This document shows, in pieces, positions 1 to 8,011 of a stretch of DNA of 64,000 nt. The notes under the pieces are model-generated. The model had not been told where the DNA came from and did no database searches. It saw nothing but the letters and a program-made list of their open reading frames with translations. Position numbers and translations under genes: made by a program. Positions within the stretch are counted from its first letter, which is position 1. Every line of letters starts with the position of its first letter. The stretch is from Actinoplanes sandaracinus (GTDB taxonomy: Bacteria; Actinomycetota; Actinomycetes; Mycobacteriales; Micromonosporaceae), in assembly GCF_030009775.1 (NCBI RefSeq), contig NZ_JASCTH010000003.1, forward strand, positions 361,690 through 425,689, written 5' to 3'.

Positions 1-1044
1 GCGGAGCATGCGCTCCTGGTCGGCGGTGAGCTTGGTCGGCGTCTTCACGTCGAGGTGCACGAAGAGCTCGCCGCGGCCCTGGCCACGCAGGTGTGGGACG
101 CCCTTGCCGCGGATGCGCAGCGTGCTGCCCGGCTGAGTGCCCGGTTTGACCTCGATGTTCTCTTCGCCGTCGAGGGTCTTGATGGTCATCCGGGTGCCGA
201 GGGCCGCCGCCGTCATCGGCAGGGTGACGCGGCAGTGCAGGTCGTCGCCCTTGCGGGAGTAGACGTCGTGCGGGCGCTCGTGGATCTCCACGTAGAGGTC
301 GCCGGCGGTGCCGCCGCCGGGGCCGACCTCACCCTGCTGGGCGAGGCGGATCCGCATGCCGTCCTCGACGCCCGCCGGGATCTTGACGGTGAGCGAACGG
401 CGGGTCCGGATGCGGCCGTCACCGGCGCAGGTCGGGCAGGGGGTCGGGATGACCGTGCCGTGCCCCTGGCAGTTCTGGCAGGGCCGGGAGGAGACCACCT
501 GGCCGAGGAAGGTGCGCTGCACCGACTGGACCTCACCGCGGCCCGAGCAGACCTCACAGGTGGCCAGGTGGGTGCCGGGCGCGGTGCCGGCGCCGGAACA
601 CTGAGTGCAGAGCACCGCGGTGTCGACGGTGATCGGCGCTTCCACGCCGAAGGCGGTCTCGACCAGGTCGAGTTCCAGGCGGAGGATCGCATCGGCGCCG
701 GGGCGCGTGCGTGGCCGCGGGCCACGGGAGCCGCCGCCGGCGGCCGTGCCGAAGAACGCGTCCATGATGTCCTGGAAACCGACGAACGGGCCGGCGCCAC
801 CGGCACCACCGGGCATGCCGCCACCGGGCGCGAGCGGGTCACCGCCCAGGTCGACCATCTGCCGCTTCTGCTCGTCGGACAGAACCTCGTAGGCCGCGTT
901 GATCTCTTTGAACTTGTCGTGCGCCTCCGGATCCGGGTTGATGTCCGGGTGGTACTGCCGAGCCAGTTTCCGGTAGGCGCGCTTGATCTCGTCGTCGGTG
1001 GCGTCCCGGCTCACACCGAGAATTCCGTAATAGTCCTTGGCCAC
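1..1044 (-). CDS. dnaJ: Class I DnaJ (Hsp40) co-chaperone, 3' end beyond window
   Basis: DnaJ stimulates DnaK ATPase activity and delivers unfolded clients in the cytoplasm. The gene starts with GTG at 1044, and 348 codons are present before the window edge cuts off the C-terminus. The J domain occupies residues 1-65, with the HPD tripeptide at about 32-34. A Gly-rich segment follows. Four CxxCxGxG zinc-binding repeats lie at about 145-205 (CTQCSGAG, CEVCSGRG, CQNCQGHG, CPTCAGDG), then the substrate-binding C-terminal domains. All four zinc motifs make this a type I DnaJ. It lies 34 bases downstream of hrcA on the same strand, so it is probably co-transcribed with it and controlled by the upstream CIRCE element. 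It is probably the second, HrcA-controlled DnaJ of actinobacteria rather than the dnaK-operon copy, because dnaK and grpE are not adjacent. Confidence 0.95.
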   Translation of the reverse strand, partial: MAKDYYGILGVSRDATDDEIKRAYRKLARQYHPDINPDPEAHDKFKEINAAYEVLSDEQKRQMVDLGGDPLAPGGGMPGGAGGAGPFVGFQDIMDAFFGTAAGGGSRGPRPRTRPGADAILRLELDLVETAFGVEAPITVDTAVLCTQCSGAGTAPGTHLATCEVCSGRGEVQSVQRTFLGQVVSSRPCQNCQGHGTVIPTPCPTCAGDGRIRTRRSLTVKIPAGVEDGMRIRLAQQGEVGPGGGTAGDLYVEIHERPHDVYSRKGDDLHCRVTLPMTAAALGTRMTIKTLDGEENIEVKPGTQPGSTLRIRGKGVPHLRGQGRGELFVHLDVKTPTKLTADQERMLR

Positions 1045-1078
1045 GGGGTTTGGAGTCCTCAATGTCTGCGCGAATCCG

Positions 1079-2101
1079 TCAATTCTGTGCCAACAGGTCG
1101 CCAACGTAGCGTGCCACTGCACGAACGGTAGCGATAGTGCCGGGGTAGTCCATCCGGGTGGGGCCCAGCACGCCGAGCCCCCCAACGATCGTGGTACCCG
1201 GTCCGTAACCGCTGCTCACCACGGACGCCGACCGCAGGTTGTCGATCTGGTTCTCGTCACCGATCAGGACCCGGGTGGTCCGGGGCTCCAGATCGCCGAT
1301 GAGTTTCAGCAGGATGACCTCCTCCTCGAGGGCTTCGAGGACGGGCCGCAGCGTGCCCTGGAAGTCCAGCACACCGCCGCGTGTCAAGTTCGCCGTACCC
1401 GCCAGCGCGAGGCGCTCCTCACTCCGCTCGACGAGCGTCTCCAGAAGCACCGAGGCCAGACAGGTCATCGTCGCACGTCGACCGGCATCGCACTCCTCGA
1501 CCAGGGTCTGCACGAGTGGCGGAGTGTCGGCGAGCCGCTGACCAGCGAGTTTCTCGTTGACCCGGCGCCGCAGCTCCCACACGTCACCCTCGGCCAGCGG
1601 GCCGGGCATCTCCACCAGGCGCTGCTCCACCCGGCCGGTGTCAGTGATCATCACGAGCATCAGGCGGGTGGTGGAGATCGGCACGAGTTCCAGATGGCGC
1701 ACGGCGGAGCGGGAGAGACTGGGATATTGCACGACGGCGACATGGCGGGTGAGCTGAGCGAGCAGCCGCACCGTGCGGTGCACCACGTCGTCGAGGTCGA
1801 CGGCGCCGACCATGAACCGCTCGATGGCGCGGCGCTCCGCCGGGCTCAACGGCTTGATCTTGGTCAGCCGGTCGACGAAGAGCCGGTAGCCCGCGTCGGT
1901 GGGCACCCGGCCGGCACTGGTGTGCGGCTGCCGGATGTAGCCCTCCTCCTCGAGCACCGCCATGTCGTTGCGCACGGTGGCCGGGGAGACGCCCAGCTTG
2001 TGGCGGTCGACCAGGGCCTTGCTGCCGACCGGCTCCTGGGTCTCGACATAGTCCTCGACTATCGCCCGGAGCACCTCGAGCTTGCGGTCATCCAGACTCA
2101 T
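1079..2101 (-). CDS. hrcA: Heat-inducible transcription repressor HrcA
   Basis: HrcA represses class I heat-shock genes by binding CIRCE and needs GroEL to stay active. The 340-residue length is typical. The N-terminal winged-helix region (about 1-75) contains the family stretch around SPATVRNDM and [14 protein letters not shown], and the rest matches the GAF-like HrcA core. The ATG at 2101 is preceded by a purine-rich GGGGAGGGG ribosome-binding site. A CIRCE operator sits 16 bases upstream of the start, so the gene is very likely autoregulated. dnaJ follows as the second gene of the operon. Confidence 0.97.
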   Translation of the reverse strand: MSLDDRKLEVLRAIVEDYVETQEPVGSKALVDRHKLGVSPATVRNDMAVLEEEGYIRQPHTSAGRVPTDAGYRLFVDRLTKIKPLSPAERRAIERFMVGAVDLDDVVHRTVRLLAQLTRHVAVVQYPSLSRSAVRHLELVPISTTRLMLVMITDTGRVEQRLVEMPGPLAEGDVWELRRRVNEKLAGQRLADTPPLVQTLVEECDAGRRATMTCLASVLLETLVERSEERLALAGTANLTRGGVLDFQGTLRPVLEALEEEVILLKLIGDLEPRTTRVLIGDENQIDNLRSASVVSSGYGPGTTIVGGLGVLGPTRMDYPGTIATVRAVARYVGDLLAQN

Positions 2102-2117
2102 ATGACCCCTCCCCCTG

Positions 2118-2144
2118 TTGGCACTCCTGCTAATAGAGTGCCAG
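2118..2144 (-). promoter_or_regulatory. CIRCE operator upstream of hrcA-dnaJ
   Basis: The inverted repeat TTGGCACTC-N9-GAGTGCCAG matches the CIRCE consensus TTAGCACTC-N9-GAGTGCTAA. The core GCACTC/GAGTGC is perfect and the spacer has the canonical 9 bases. It lies 16 bases before the hrcA start. On the minus strand the spacer contains TATTAG, which could serve as the -10 box, so HrcA binding would block the promoter directly. Confidence 0.93.
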
Positions 2145-2241
2145 TCTACGTCGCGAGCGGCGGCAAAGCGATGATCGAAAGTACGTACCGGCCTCAGGTT
2201 TTGGGGGTGGCACCGCCCGCGACCGGGTCGAACCGGAGTCC

Positions 2242-2247
2242 TAGCGT
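2242..2247 (+). promoter_or_regulatory. Putative leaderless -10 box (TAGCGT)
   Basis: TAGCGT fits the actinobacterial TANNNT -10 pattern and ends 7 bases before the ATG at 2255. No Shine-Dalgarno sequence precedes that ATG. Transcription would then start at or next to the initiation codon, giving a leaderless mRNA. This is inferred from spacing only. Confidence 0.45.
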
Positions 2248-2254
2248 GTCATTC

Positions 2255-2815
2255 ATGACTGAACCGACCCGCCCGCCGGACGACGATCCGACCACGCCGT
2301 ACAAGTCGCCGGGCGGCTATCCGCCACCCCCGCCCTACACCCCGCCCACATCACACCCCGGCGGATACCCGCCGCCGCCCACCTCCGGAGCCGGTGGATA
2401 CCCGCCGCCCGGCTACAGCGCGCCGGGTTACGGAGCGCCCGGCTACGGCGGGCCGGGCGGCTACGCCGTCTCCCCCGAGGACCGGACCTGGATCCTGGTC
2501 GCCCACTTCGGCGGCGCGGCCGGCGCGTTCCTCGGCGGCGCGTTCGTCGGCTGGATCGGCCCTCTCGTCGCTTTCCTGGCTCGCGGGAACGTCTCCCCGG
2601 TGGTCCGCGCCGAGGCCGCCAAGGCGCTGAACTTCCAGCTTCTCTGGATGGTCATCGCCGTGATCGGGTACGCCACCATCTTCTGCTTCTTCATCGGCCT
2701 GGCGGTCGTCGCCGTGGCCTGGCTCGTCGCCAGCATCTTCGGCCTGATCGCGGGCATCAAGTCGCTCAACGGCGAGCCGTACAACTACCCGGGCAACGTG
2801 AACTGGGTCAAGTGA
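2255..2815 (+). CDS. DUF4870 domain membrane protein with Pro/Gly/Tyr-rich N-terminus
   Basis: A 186-residue protein of unknown function. The first 70 residues are a low-complexity tail built from GGYPPPP and PGYGAPGYG-like repeats. The DUF4870-like region follows: a hydrophobic helix at about 76-105, a short charged loop containing RAEAAKALNFQ, and a second hydrophobic hairpin at about 123-160. The C-terminus GEPYNYPGNVNWVK is typical of the family. No enzymatic motif is visible. It converges with hemW, leaving only 3 bases between the stop codons. A longer upstream reading frame exists, but only the part from this ATG looks like a real protein. Confidence 0.85.
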   Translation: MTEPTRPPDDDPTTPYKSPGGYPPPPPYTPPTSHPGGYPPPPTSGAGGYPPPGYSAPGYGAPGYGGPGGYAVSPEDRTWILVAHFGGAAGAFLGGAFVGWIGPLVAFLARGNVSPVVRAEAAKALNFQLLWMVIAVIGYATIFCFFIGLAVVAVAWLVASIFGLIAGIKSLNGEPYNYPGNVNWVK

Positions 2816-2818
2816 GGC

Positions 2819-4021
2819 TCACAGCACGTCACGGATGACCGCGTCGGCCAGCAGGCGGCCACGCAGCGTGAGCACGAGCCGCCCGTCCTCATAGGCTCGC
2901 GGCTCCAGCAGCCCCTCCGCCAGGGCCCGCGCGGCGCCCGCGGCGTCGACCCGGTCCAGAGCGATGCCGTCGCGCAGCCGCACGCGGAGCATCACGTCCT
3001 CCATGTGCCGGTCGGCGCCGGTCAGCACCTCGCGGGCGTGTCCGGGTGATTCACCGGCGGCGAGGCGTTTCGCGTACGCCGTCGGGTGTTTGACGTTCCA
3101 CCAGCGCACCCCGCCGACATGGCTGTGCGCGCCGGGGCCGAGGCCCCACCAGTCGGCGCCGGTCCAGTACAGCAGGTTGTGACGGCATCGAGCGTCGTCC
3201 CCACGAGCCCAGTTGGAGACCTCGTACCACTGGAATCCGGCGGCGGTCAGCGCCTGTTCGGCCGCGAGATAGCGGTCCGCGGCGACGTCGTCGGAGGGGA
3301 AGGGCAGCTCACCGCGGCGCATGCGGGTCGCCATCCTGGTGCCGTCCTCGACGATCAGCGCGTAGGCGCTCACATGGTCGACACCCGCGTCGATCACCGC
3401 CCGCAGCGACCCGGCGAAGTCGTCCGCCGACTCGCCCGGCGTGCCGTAGATCAGATCGAGGTTGACGTGCTCGAACCCGGCTTCGCGGGCCTCGGCCGCG
3501 GCCTGCGTCGCCCGGCCCGCGGTGTGCTTGCGGTCGAGGACGCGCAACACGTTCTGCGCCGTCGACTGCATGCCGAGCGAGATCCGGGTGAAGCCGGCTT
3601 TCCGGAGACTCCGCAGATAGGCCGGGCCCACCGACTCCGGGTTGGCCTCGGTGGTCACCTCGGCCCCCGGCGCCAGCCCCCACGTCCGGTCGATGCCGTC
3701 CAGAACGCGGCCCAGGTCGCCGGCGCTGAGCAGGGTGGGTGTGCCGCCGCCGACGAACACGGTGTCCACCGGGCCGGGCTCGATCACCCGGGCGGCCACG
3801 GCGAGCTCGGCCAGGACGGTCTCCGCGTACTCGTCGCGGCTCGCGCCGCCGCCCAGCTCGCTCGCCGTGTAGGTGTTGAAGTCGCAGTACCCGCAGCGGC
3901 TGGCGCAGAACGGGACGTGGACGTAGACCGCGAACCCGTTCTTGCCCACCTGACGGGTGGCTTCGTCGGGGAGGGACCCGTCACGGGGTACGGGTTCGCC
4001 ATCAGGAAGTGCGCCGGCCAT
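2819..4021 (-). CDS. hemW: HemW-type radical SAM protein (putative heme chaperone)
   Basis: HemW belongs to the coproporphyrinogen III oxidase-like radical SAM family but is thought to act as a heme chaperone. The 400-residue protein carries the CxxxCxxC [4Fe-4S]/SAM motif at C39, C43 and C46 (FCASRCGYC). The glycine-rich GGGTPTLL and the EANPES motif that help bind SAM follow, and the HemW C-terminal domain completes it. The ATG at 4021 was chosen over longer starts because alignment-like residues begin shortly after it and the upstream part overlaps the divergent hydratase gene. In actinobacteria hemW commonly lies near hrcA and dnaJ, as here. Confidence 0.93.
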   Translation of the reverse strand: MAGALPDGEPVPRDGSLPDEATRQVGKNGFAVYVHVPFCASRCGYCDFNTYTASELGGGASRDEYAETVLAELAVAARVIEPGPVDTVFVGGGTPTLLSAGDLGRVLDGIDRTWGLAPGAEVTTEANPESVGPAYLRSLRKAGFTRISLGMQSTAQNVLRVLDRKHTAGRATQAAAEAREAGFEHVNLDLIYGTPGESADDFAGSLRAVIDAGVDHVSAYALIVEDGTRMATRMRRGELPFPSDDVAADRYLAAEQALTAAGFQWYEVSNWARGDDARCRHNLLYWTGADWWGLGPGAHSHVGGVRWWNVKHPTAYAKRLAAGESPGHAREVLTGADRHMEDVMLRVRLRDGIALDRVDAAGAARALAEGLLEPRAYEDGRLVLTLRGRLLADAVIRDVL

Positions 4022-4051
4022 CCGACAAGTGTGCACGGGCGCCGTTAAGGT
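4022..4051 (+). promoter_or_regulatory. Promoter of the enoyl-CoA hydratase gene
   Basis: A -35-like CCGACA (4022-4027) is separated by 18 bases from a -10 box TAAGGT (4046-4051). The -10 ends 7 bases before the ATG at 4059, so the mRNA is probably leaderless. The -35 starts one base after the first base of the divergent hemW start codon, so the two genes share a very short promoter region. Confidence 0.5.
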
Positions 4052-4058
4052 TCGGCGC

Positions 4059-4823
4059 ATGGATCTGGTCCGTACCGTCACCGCCGCCGGGGTGACCACC
4101 ATGACGTTGGACAACCCGGACAATCGCAACGCTCTCTCCACCGCCCTGCTCCGGCGATTCCTCGACGCGCTGGCCGCGTCGAGCGCCGACCAGGACTCAC
4201 GTGTGGTGGTCCTCTCACATGCCGGCCCGGTCTTCTGCTCCGGCGTCGACCTCAAGGAGACCGCCGCCGCCCGCCCCGGCGACCGGCTCCCCGCCGAGTT
4301 GCTCGCCGACGTGCTCGCCGCGCTCTGGGAGTTCCCCAAGCCGGTGGTCGCGCGGATCGGCGGGCCCGCCCGGGCCGGTGGCCTCGGCCTGATCGGCGCC
4401 GCCGACATCGCCGTCTGCACCCGCTCGGCCACGTTCGCCTTCACCGAGGTGCGGCTGGGGGTGATCCCCGCGGTGATCAGCTCGACCGTGCTGCCACGGC
4501 TGGCTCCTCGGGCCGCCGCCGAGCTCTACCTGACCGGCGACGTCTTCGACGGGGCCCGGGCGGCCGAGATCGGCCTGGTCACCGCCGCCGTCGAGGACGA
4601 GGACCTGGACGACGCGGTGGAACGCTACTGCGCCTCGCTCATCCGCGGCGGTCCGCTCGCGCTCGCCGGGACGAAACAACTTCTGCGGCGTACGCGCGCC
4701 GAGACGATCCGTGCCGATCTCGCGGATCTCGCGCAGCGGTCGGCCGGCTACTTCAAGTCGGCCGAAGGACGCGAGGGCGTCGCCGCCGCGCGGGAGAAAC
4801 GCGACCCCGGCTGGGTCCGATGA
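4059..4823 (+). CDS. Enoyl-CoA hydratase/isomerase family protein
   Basis: A crotonase-fold protein of 254 residues, a normal family length. The NRNALS segment near residue 20 and the first oxyanion-hole region around FCSGVDLKE (about 63-72) are recognisable, as is the second, glycine-rich AGGLGLIGAADIAV (about 105-120). Crotonases hydrate or isomerise enoyl-CoA thioesters. The substrate cannot be told from sequence, and a role in fatty-acid or leucine degradation is only one option. It stands alone between hemW and a membrane-anchored lysozyme-like gene, so context does not help. Confidence 0.88.
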   Translation: MDLVRTVTAAGVTTMTLDNPDNRNALSTALLRRFLDALAASSADQDSRVVVLSHAGPVFCSGVDLKETAAARPGDRLPAELLADVLAALWEFPKPVVARIGGPARAGGLGLIGAADIAVCTRSATFAFTEVRLGVIPAVISSTVLPRLAPRAAAELYLTGDVFDGARAAEIGLVTAAVEDEDLDDAVERYCASLIRGGPLALAGTKQLLRRTRAETIRADLADLAQRSAGYFKSAEGREGVAAAREKRDPGWVR

Positions 4824-4930
4824 TCTCGGCGATCTGATGATCGCCCCCGTCGGGTGCCCGGAGCCACAGTCACGCGGGCGGCAAGCGCTCGTTGTCTAGG
4901 CTTGGCGTCCCCAGGTTGGAGGTGGTGTGG

Positions 4931-5791
4931 GTGCGAGCGAGGACGATCGTGGGTGTGATCACCCTGCTGACCCTGATCGGCGTGGCCGGTGTGGTCGCGT
5001 TGGTCCACAACCTCGCGGGCAACCTCACGCTGCCGAGAATCAACCCGGAGTGCACGGTCAGCGCCGACGGCGAGGTGACCCTCGACTCCGCCCAGATGGC
5101 CAACGCCGCGACCATCGCCGCGGTCGGCGTCCGGCGCGGCATGCCCGAGCAGGCGATCGTCGTGGCGCTGGCCACCGCCTTCCAGGAGTCCAAGCTGGAG
5201 AACCTGGACAGCGGTGACCGCGACTCCGTCGGGCTGTTCCAGCAGCGTCCCAGTCAGGGCTGGGGCACGGTCGAGCAGATCCAGGACCCGCGGTACGCCG
5301 CCGGCCGGTTCTACTCCGCCCTCAAGAAGGTCGAGGGCTGGCAGGAGATGCGGGTGACCGACGCGGCCCAGACGGTGCAGCGGTCGGCGTACCCGGAGGC
5401 CTACGAGAAGTGGGCCGACGAGTCGAAGGTGCTGGCCGCCGCGCTGACCGGCCGGGCCACCGGCGCTGTCGCGTGCGTCGTGCCGGACACCCCCGCGGTG
5501 CGCGGCACGGCGGCGGCCGCCGCCCTGCTGAGCAGCCTCCAACTGGACTGGGGCAAGAAACTCAGCGGCCAGGCCCGCAGCGCCGAGGCGGCCGGCCTCA
5601 CGGTCCAGGTGGCCGACCCGAGCGTCGGCTGGCGGTTCGCGCACTGGCTGGTCTCGCACGCCTCCGCCACCGGCCTCGAACGGGTACGTTTCGGTGATCT
5701 CGAGTGGCACGCCCCCGAGGGAAAATGGCGGCCGGTGACCGACGGCAGCGGCAGTGACCAGGCGCAGGTCATCGCCGAGGTCTTCCATTGA
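4931..5791 (+). CDS. Membrane-anchored lysozyme-fold (transglycosylase-like) protein
   Basis: A 286-residue protein with one N-terminal membrane helix (about 5-27) and an extracytoplasmic region. Residues about 55-135 resemble the lysozyme/lytic transglycosylase fold of a widespread actinobacterial family: NAATIAAVG, a possible catalytic Glu in AFQESKLENL, then SVGLFQQRPSQGWG. Peptidoglycan cleavage is plausible but unproven. The C-terminal third (about 185-286) has no recognised domain. The GTG at 4931 is chosen because GGAGG lies 8 bases before it. TTG 4892 and GTG 4922/4925 are in frame but poorly placed. Confidence 0.75.
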   Translation: MRARTIVGVITLLTLIGVAGVVALVHNLAGNLTLPRINPECTVSADGEVTLDSAQMANAATIAAVGVRRGMPEQAIVVALATAFQESKLENLDSGDRDSVGLFQQRPSQGWGTVEQIQDPRYAAGRFYSALKKVEGWQEMRVTDAAQTVQRSAYPEAYEKWADESKVLAAALTGRATGAVACVVPDTPAVRGTAAAAALLSSLQLDWGKKLSGQARSAEAAGLTVQVADPSVGWRFAHWLVSHASATGLERVRFGDLEWHAPEGKWRPVTDGSGSDQAQVIAEVFH

Positions 5792-5905
5792 CCACACTCC
5801 GGGATCATCGGCGACCACCCGTGCTGTCCACCTTGCGAACCAGCAGGTTGCGCTGCGTATATATCCACATGGACACTGCGCAACCGTGCTGGTACTAAGT
5901 AGGTC

Positions 5906-7543
5906 GTGCTGACGGCGATCGTGTGGCTCCTGTTCGGGGCGGGAAGCGTCGGCGCCATTCTTCTCGGTGTGCGTCGGCACCGCCCGGCCCGCCGCGCGCC
6001 CTGGCTCCTGCTCGCCGGCTCGATCGCGGCCCTCGCCGTCGGCGACGTCTGGTACGAGATGGACCAGATAGCCCTCGCCGACACCGCCTACCTGGTGATG
6101 TTCCCCCTGGTCGCGTTGAGCCTGCTGCAGTTCACCCGGGGCGGCGCGCTGCTGCCCGACCGGGCCCGGCTGATCGATCTGCTCGCGCTCGCCTGCGCCG
6201 GGCTGCTCGTGGTCTGGGTCTTCGTGGTGAGTTCCGGCGGCCGGTTCCCCACCGTCTCCCCCGCCGACGTCATCGGCGCGCTGCTGCTGATCGGGGTCGC
6301 CGGGCGACTCGTCCTGGCCGACCGCCGAAACGTTTCGGCGATCCTGCTGCTGACCGGCGCCGTCGGCATGCTGGCCGGAGACATCGCCTATCCGCTCACC
6401 GAGAGCCGACTGGCCGAATCCGGGTACGTCGTCCTCTATCTGACCTGGGGGCTCGCCGCCCTCGCCCCGTCGATGGTGCGCCTCACCGAGCCACGCCCAC
6501 CAGAGCCCTCGCCGTGGCGTTTCCGTGACACCATCCTGCTGGCCGCCTCCGCCGCCACCCCGCCGCTCGTCCTGATCGTCGAGGCGCTCTCCGGGCCGGT
6601 CCGCAACGGCGTCGTGATCGCGGTGACCAGCGCGATCACCCTGTTGCTGACCATCACGCGGCTCGCCGACGCCATCCACCAGAACAGTCAGGCGCTCACC
6701 CGGGAACGCGCGCTGCGGGCCGCGAACACCGCGCTCGTCGCCGCCGCCGACCCGCCCGCGGTCGAGGAGGCGGTGCGGACGGCGGTCACCCGGCTCCTGC
6801 CGGCGAACGCGGTCCGCCAGGTGATCCTCGCCACCGACGACGGGCGGCTGTCCCGCGAGGGTCTGCCGCCGGTCCCTCCCGGCGCCGGGTCCCGCAGTTG
6901 GTGGGCCGGCGCCGCCGACCCGGACGAACGCACCCTGATCTGCCCGCTCCGGCTGGAACCGCTCGCCGTGGCCCGGCCCAGCGGCGGCGCCCTCGTCATC
7001 GCCGGCCGCCGGGAAGCCCTGGTGGCCGGGCGTGACGCGCTCGAAGTGCTGGCCGGGGAGACCGCGCTGGCGCTGGACCGGATCACCCTGGTCGAGGCGG
7101 TGGGCCGCCGGGACAGCGACCTCTATCTGCGAGCCGTCACCGGGAACACCGCCGAGATCATGGCGGTGGTCGACGCCGACCACCGCATCCGGTACGCCAG
7201 TCCCGGCCTGCACCGCCTGACAGGCGGACCGGAACTGCCGCCCCTCACCGCCTTCGACGACCTGGTCCACACCGACGACCAGGAGACGGTACGACGAGCG
7301 CTGCGCGCCGAGGGCGACGGCCAGGTCTACTGCGCGCTGCCCCGGCTCGACGGCACCCAGATGCTGGTCGAGGTGGTGTACCGGGACTTGCGGGCGGACC
7401 GCCTCGTGCAGGGCCTGGTGTTGACCCTCCGGGTGGTCGGCAACCGCGGCGAGGCGGTGGAACCGGCACCGCACCACGAACATCTGGGTGAACTTCCGGC
7501 CTGGGTGAATCGGCGCAGTGCCCAGCACAAGTTTCGCTACTGA
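5906..7543 (+). CDS. Multi-spanning membrane protein with GAF/PAS-like cytoplasmic region, no output domain
   Basis: A 545-residue protein. The first 280 residues contain about nine hydrophobic helices, the typical membrane sensor half of Actinoplanes GGDEF or kinase proteins. A probable coiled coil (about 245-270) leads to a GAF-like region (about 270-400) and a PAS-like domain (about 405-530, EIMAVVDADHRIRYASPGLHRL). The protein ends right after the PAS fold. There is no histidine kinase, GGDEF, EAL or PP2C domain and no response regulator nearby, so the output is unknown. A truncated diguanylate cyclase is possible, but no remnant follows the stop codon. Start is GTG 5906. Confidence 0.8.
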   Translation: MLTAIVWLLFGAGSVGAILLGVRRHRPARRAPWLLLAGSIAALAVGDVWYEMDQIALADTAYLVMFPLVALSLLQFTRGGALLPDRARLIDLLALACAGLLVVWVFVVSSGGRFPTVSPADVIGALLLIGVAGRLVLADRRNVSAILLLTGAVGMLAGDIAYPLTESRLAESGYVVLYLTWGLAALAPSMVRLTEPRPPEPSPWRFRDTILLAASAATPPLVLIVEALSGPVRNGVVIAVTSAITLLLTITRLADAIHQNSQALTRERALRAANTALVAAADPPAVEEAVRTAVTRLLPANAVRQVILATDDGRLSREGLPPVPPGAGSRSWWAGAADPDERTLICPLRLEPLAVARPSGGALVIAGRREALVAGRDALEVLAGETALALDRITLVEAVGRRDSDLYLRAVTGNTAEIMAVVDADHRIRYASPGLHRLTGGPELPPLTAFDDLVHTDDQETVRRALRAEGDGQVYCALPRLDGTQMLVEVVYRDLRADRLVQGLVLTLRVVGNRGEAVEPAPHHEHLGELPAWVNRRSAQHKFRY

Positions 7544-7586
7544 CGCGCTGATCCCACTTTCCGGACCCCGGCTCCGGCTTTCTTCG

Positions 7587-7632
7587 AAAACGCGAAATGC
7601 CGGCCCCTTCCGGGGCCGGCATTCAGCGTTTT
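7587..7632. terminator. Bidirectional intrinsic terminator
   Basis: A perfect 12-bp stem AATGCCGGCCCC/GGGGCCGGCATT (7596-7607 and 7612-7623) encloses a TTCC loop. An outer AAAACGC/GCGTTTT pair (7587-7593 and 7626-7632) gives a T tract on both strands. It sits between two convergent genes, the PAS membrane protein and the GlsB-type gene, and can serve both. Confidence 0.9.
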
Positions 7633-7646
7633 GGTGGAACCGCGGG

Positions 7647-7928
7647 TCAGCGGGTCAGGCGACGGCGACCGTAGGTGCCGGCGACCAGCGCGACGCCGAT
7701 GGCCGCGAGAACAACCTGGAAGAAGAACTCGATCCAGTCGAAGCCGGGAGTGCTGGCGACACCGGCCGCGCGGGCGATGACGGTGCCCAGCAGGGCGGCG
7801 ACGACACCGACGACCATGGTCAGCCACAGCGGGATGTTCTGCTTGCCGGGTACGACAAGCCGGCCGAGAGCGCCGATGACAAGGCCGACGATCAGGGCGA
7901 CGATGATACCGGTGAGCGTGAGTTCCAT
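7647..7928 (-). CDS. GlsB/YeaQ/YmgE family stress-response membrane protein
   Basis: A 93-residue protein of the transglycosylase-associated family. Three hydrophobic helices are visible (about 6-26, 34-56 and 65-85), with the family Gly-rich segments GLVIGALGRLVVPGK and VVGVVAALLGT. It is an inner-membrane protein whose molecular role is unknown; relatives are stress induced. The ATG at 7928 has a strong GAGGAGG ribosome-binding site. The gene is monocistronic, with its own terminator. Confidence 0.9.
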   Translation of the reverse strand: MELTLTGIIVALIVGLVIGALGRLVVPGKQNIPLWLTMVVGVVAALLGTVIARAAGVASTPGFDWIEFFFQVVLAAIGVALVAGTYGRRRLTR

Positions 7929-8011
7929 TAGGGCCCTCCTCGGGGGGTGGAGCTTGATGGTTGCGTCCGTCGAGCCCCTGTGTTCCCGACCCCCCGAGAA
8001 ATCAAACCGCC

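Noticed and set aside
4748..7528. Minus-strand open frame of 926 codons
   Set aside because: It overlaps the lysozyme-like and PAS membrane-protein genes in another frame and has no family features; it is a G+C-driven artefact.
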